Source: Paraescarpia echinospica
Taxonomy: Eukaryota > Annelida > Polychaeta > Sabellida > Siboglinidae
NCBI GenBank assembly: GCA_020002185.1
Contig: CM034544.1
Location: 36,216,753 to 36,280,752, forward strand
Direction: 5' to 3'
DNA length: 64,000 nucleotides
Below are positions 62,424 to 64,000 of the stretch, piece after piece. Every line of letters starts with the position of its first letter. Positions within the stretch are counted from its first letter, which is position 1. Position numbers and translations under genes: made by a program. The notes under the pieces were generated by a model, which saw only the letters and a list, made by a program, of their open reading frames with translations, was not told the origin of the DNA and did no database searches.

Positions 62424-63519
62424 CTGCAAACACAATGTGGCAGCTTCAACGAATAACCACATTACTATACCTGTCAACGTACCCTTGCTGACATCTTATC
62501 ATCGGATGGTCACCATGTTTCTGTACACAACGTTGAAGCTATGGTTTCATTAACACTGAGACAGTGTGTTCTGATATTATGGCGCGGTATCCACTCTTCT
62601 CGACTGTCCAAAACGCGTACATTTTACTGTCTAGGCCAGTTCATTGGAAAACCATCATGACTTTTCAGGGAAGCATTAACCCTGCAGTTACTGTTTGGAG
62701 ACTATTTGTACACACGTTCACACCACTGTCTCATACGTTACGCGTACAGTCAGACACATGACGTATTTGGCATTTTGGTCGTACAATAATTGTTTCGTGT
62801 AAATAATGAGATAAAATGCATATTTTCCTTAAACAGTACTATTTTGTTATACACATTAATATAATAAACGTATATGCAATTATATTTTAATGAACAATGA
62901 TTACAGTATGTGTACTTACTACGCTTCTTCCTCAAAGTTCCATTTTGTAAATAAATTAAGACCATAATTCTTCATCTCTACTTGCTAACCTGCCTTAGCT
63001 ATCAATCTTCAAAAATAACATTTATCGCAGTTTTTCTCCCTCCAATTTTGTACATGCTCTATGTTTATTTTATTATGTATATTATAGTTTTTGTGCTATA
63101 ATTAAGCCCCCGTGCCTAGTTTATCTCACAAATTTCCAGTTTGGATGTGTTGTTCTGCTCTCCAGATATCGTGATGTCTCTGATCTTATTCACTGCACTT
63201 CTGTATCCGACCTCAAAATACATTCTGACCAAGTGAACCCTTGTTCTTCTCCGTTTCTTCAATATGATGTCCAACCGTTCATTCTGCTGCCCAAACCGAC
63301 ATCATAACATGTCTACTTGCGCCTGCCTCACGAACAACGCTGTCTACTCTTCTAGCGATCATATAACACGTGTGAACATTATGTTTCGTTAATTATAACG
63401 TCGCCAAACAAAATCGTCTTCAATGCACTTGAAATTAATCCACCATCACATGTCCAAATTACCAGTTTAATCGTTGTTTTGTGCGTAGTTTCGATCATAC
63501 TGACACCTTTTCTTGCCCC
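62424..63519. other. region upstream of the first recognised receptor exon
   Basis: I searched for a propeller exon a, a signal peptide or a promoter on the - strand and found nothing convincing. AT-rich with no clear element. Confidence 0.4.
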
Positions 63520-63645
63520 CTCCAACCATCCATCCATCCACCCACCCATCCACCCATCATCCATCCATAAGCCCATCCTTCCATCCATCCACCCATCCAC
63601 CCATCTACCCACCCATTCATCCATCCATCCACCCACACTCTTTAA
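63520..63645. repeat. (CCAT/CACC)n tetranucleotide array
   Basis: Repeats of ccatccat and cacccatc. Confidence 0.9.
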
Positions 63646-63759
63646 ACCGTCATTATCTCCGCCTAAATCACGCTCAAACCAGTTTTGTATCCTTCCATCC
63701 AAGATTTTCTGTAGCAGCGTCATAGCGTCAGTTCGATGTTTACATTCACTACGTGGCGC

Positions 63760-64000
63760 CACTGAATGGATGGTTGGATGGGTGAATGGTTGGATGTATG
63801 AATGGACGGATGGGTGGGTGGGTTGATGGATGGGGTGGATGGGTGCATGGATAGATGGAGATTGGGAGAGAGGGAGAGAGGGGGAAGGTGGGAGCTAGAG
63901 AGCGAGGGATCGAGGGGGGAAGGATGGATGAGTGGATGGGTGGAAAGATGGGTGGATGGATGGATTTTTGGTTGGTTGGTTGGTTTGTTGGTTGGTTTGT
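63760..64000. repeat. (ATGG/TGGG)n tetranucleotide array
   Basis: Repeats of ggatggatg and ggttggttgg with a GA-rich middle; complementary to the CCAT array at 63520-63645. Runs off the right edge. Confidence 0.9.

Noticed and set aside
62750..62965. Possible 5' receptor exon (- strand frame with GTLRKKRSKY)
   Set aside because: No acceptor in the needed phase and no signal-peptide or propeller pattern.

Overview
This is a eukaryotic, metazoan window. Coding DNA is split into short exons with GT-AG (once GC-AG) introns, the introns are AT-rich, and long CA/GT, GA and TA microsatellites and non-LTR and Penelope-like retroelements are abundant. The domain content (a CILP-like secreted protein, six-cysteine sushi domains, YWTD propellers) fits a marine invertebrate such as a lophotrochozoan or a non-vertebrate deuterostome. 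I cannot name the species. I saw no rRNA, canonical tRNA, CRISPR array or bacterial-type operon.

Left part, + strand (1-11175): two tandem copies of a gene resembling cartilage intermediate layer protein (CILP). Copy 1 is cut by the left edge and has three intact exons (1-762, 1109-1326, 1903-2167). Copy 2 (7156-11175) keeps the exon layout and the last two exons, but its large exon carries two in-frame stops and several frameshifts, and it has lost the furin-type arginine cluster of copy 1. It reads as a recent pseudogene unless the assembly is wrong. A noncoding gap rich in satellites (11176-14655) separates it from the next gene, which is convergent.

Main feature, - strand (14656-62423): I rebuilt about 31 phase-compatible exons of one very large mosaic gene. 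From its 5' side (right) these are: exons b to f of a first YWTD beta-propeller; sushi A, a decayed sushi B and sushi C; a second propeller with all six exons (a to f); sushi D, a decayed E, near-identical F, G and H, then I to U; and a last exon with one transmembrane helix and a short tail holding an SGYRAI motif (ITIM-like or YxxPhi-like). Both propellers share the same exon sizes and intron phases, so a propeller-plus-sushi block was duplicated. Sushi exons H, G and F lie in ~1.37-1.40 kb tandem repeats of very high identity. Several exons also have their 3' end and splice donor copied into the downstream intron. No signal-peptide exon or promoter was found; the 5' end probably lies beyond the right edge.

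Mobile DNA sits mostly in the introns of the right half: a nearly full-length CR1-type LINE with PHD/esterase ORF1 (51195-55400, -), a truncated copy of the same family (57265-58075, +), an L2-like LINE (59985-62117, +), other LINE pieces, a Penelope-like remnant flanked by inverted ~178-bp repeats with a hammerhead-like motif (38255-38956), a 650-bp nested palindrome (42911-43560) and a MITE-like element (42544-42708). All LINE open reading frames are broken.
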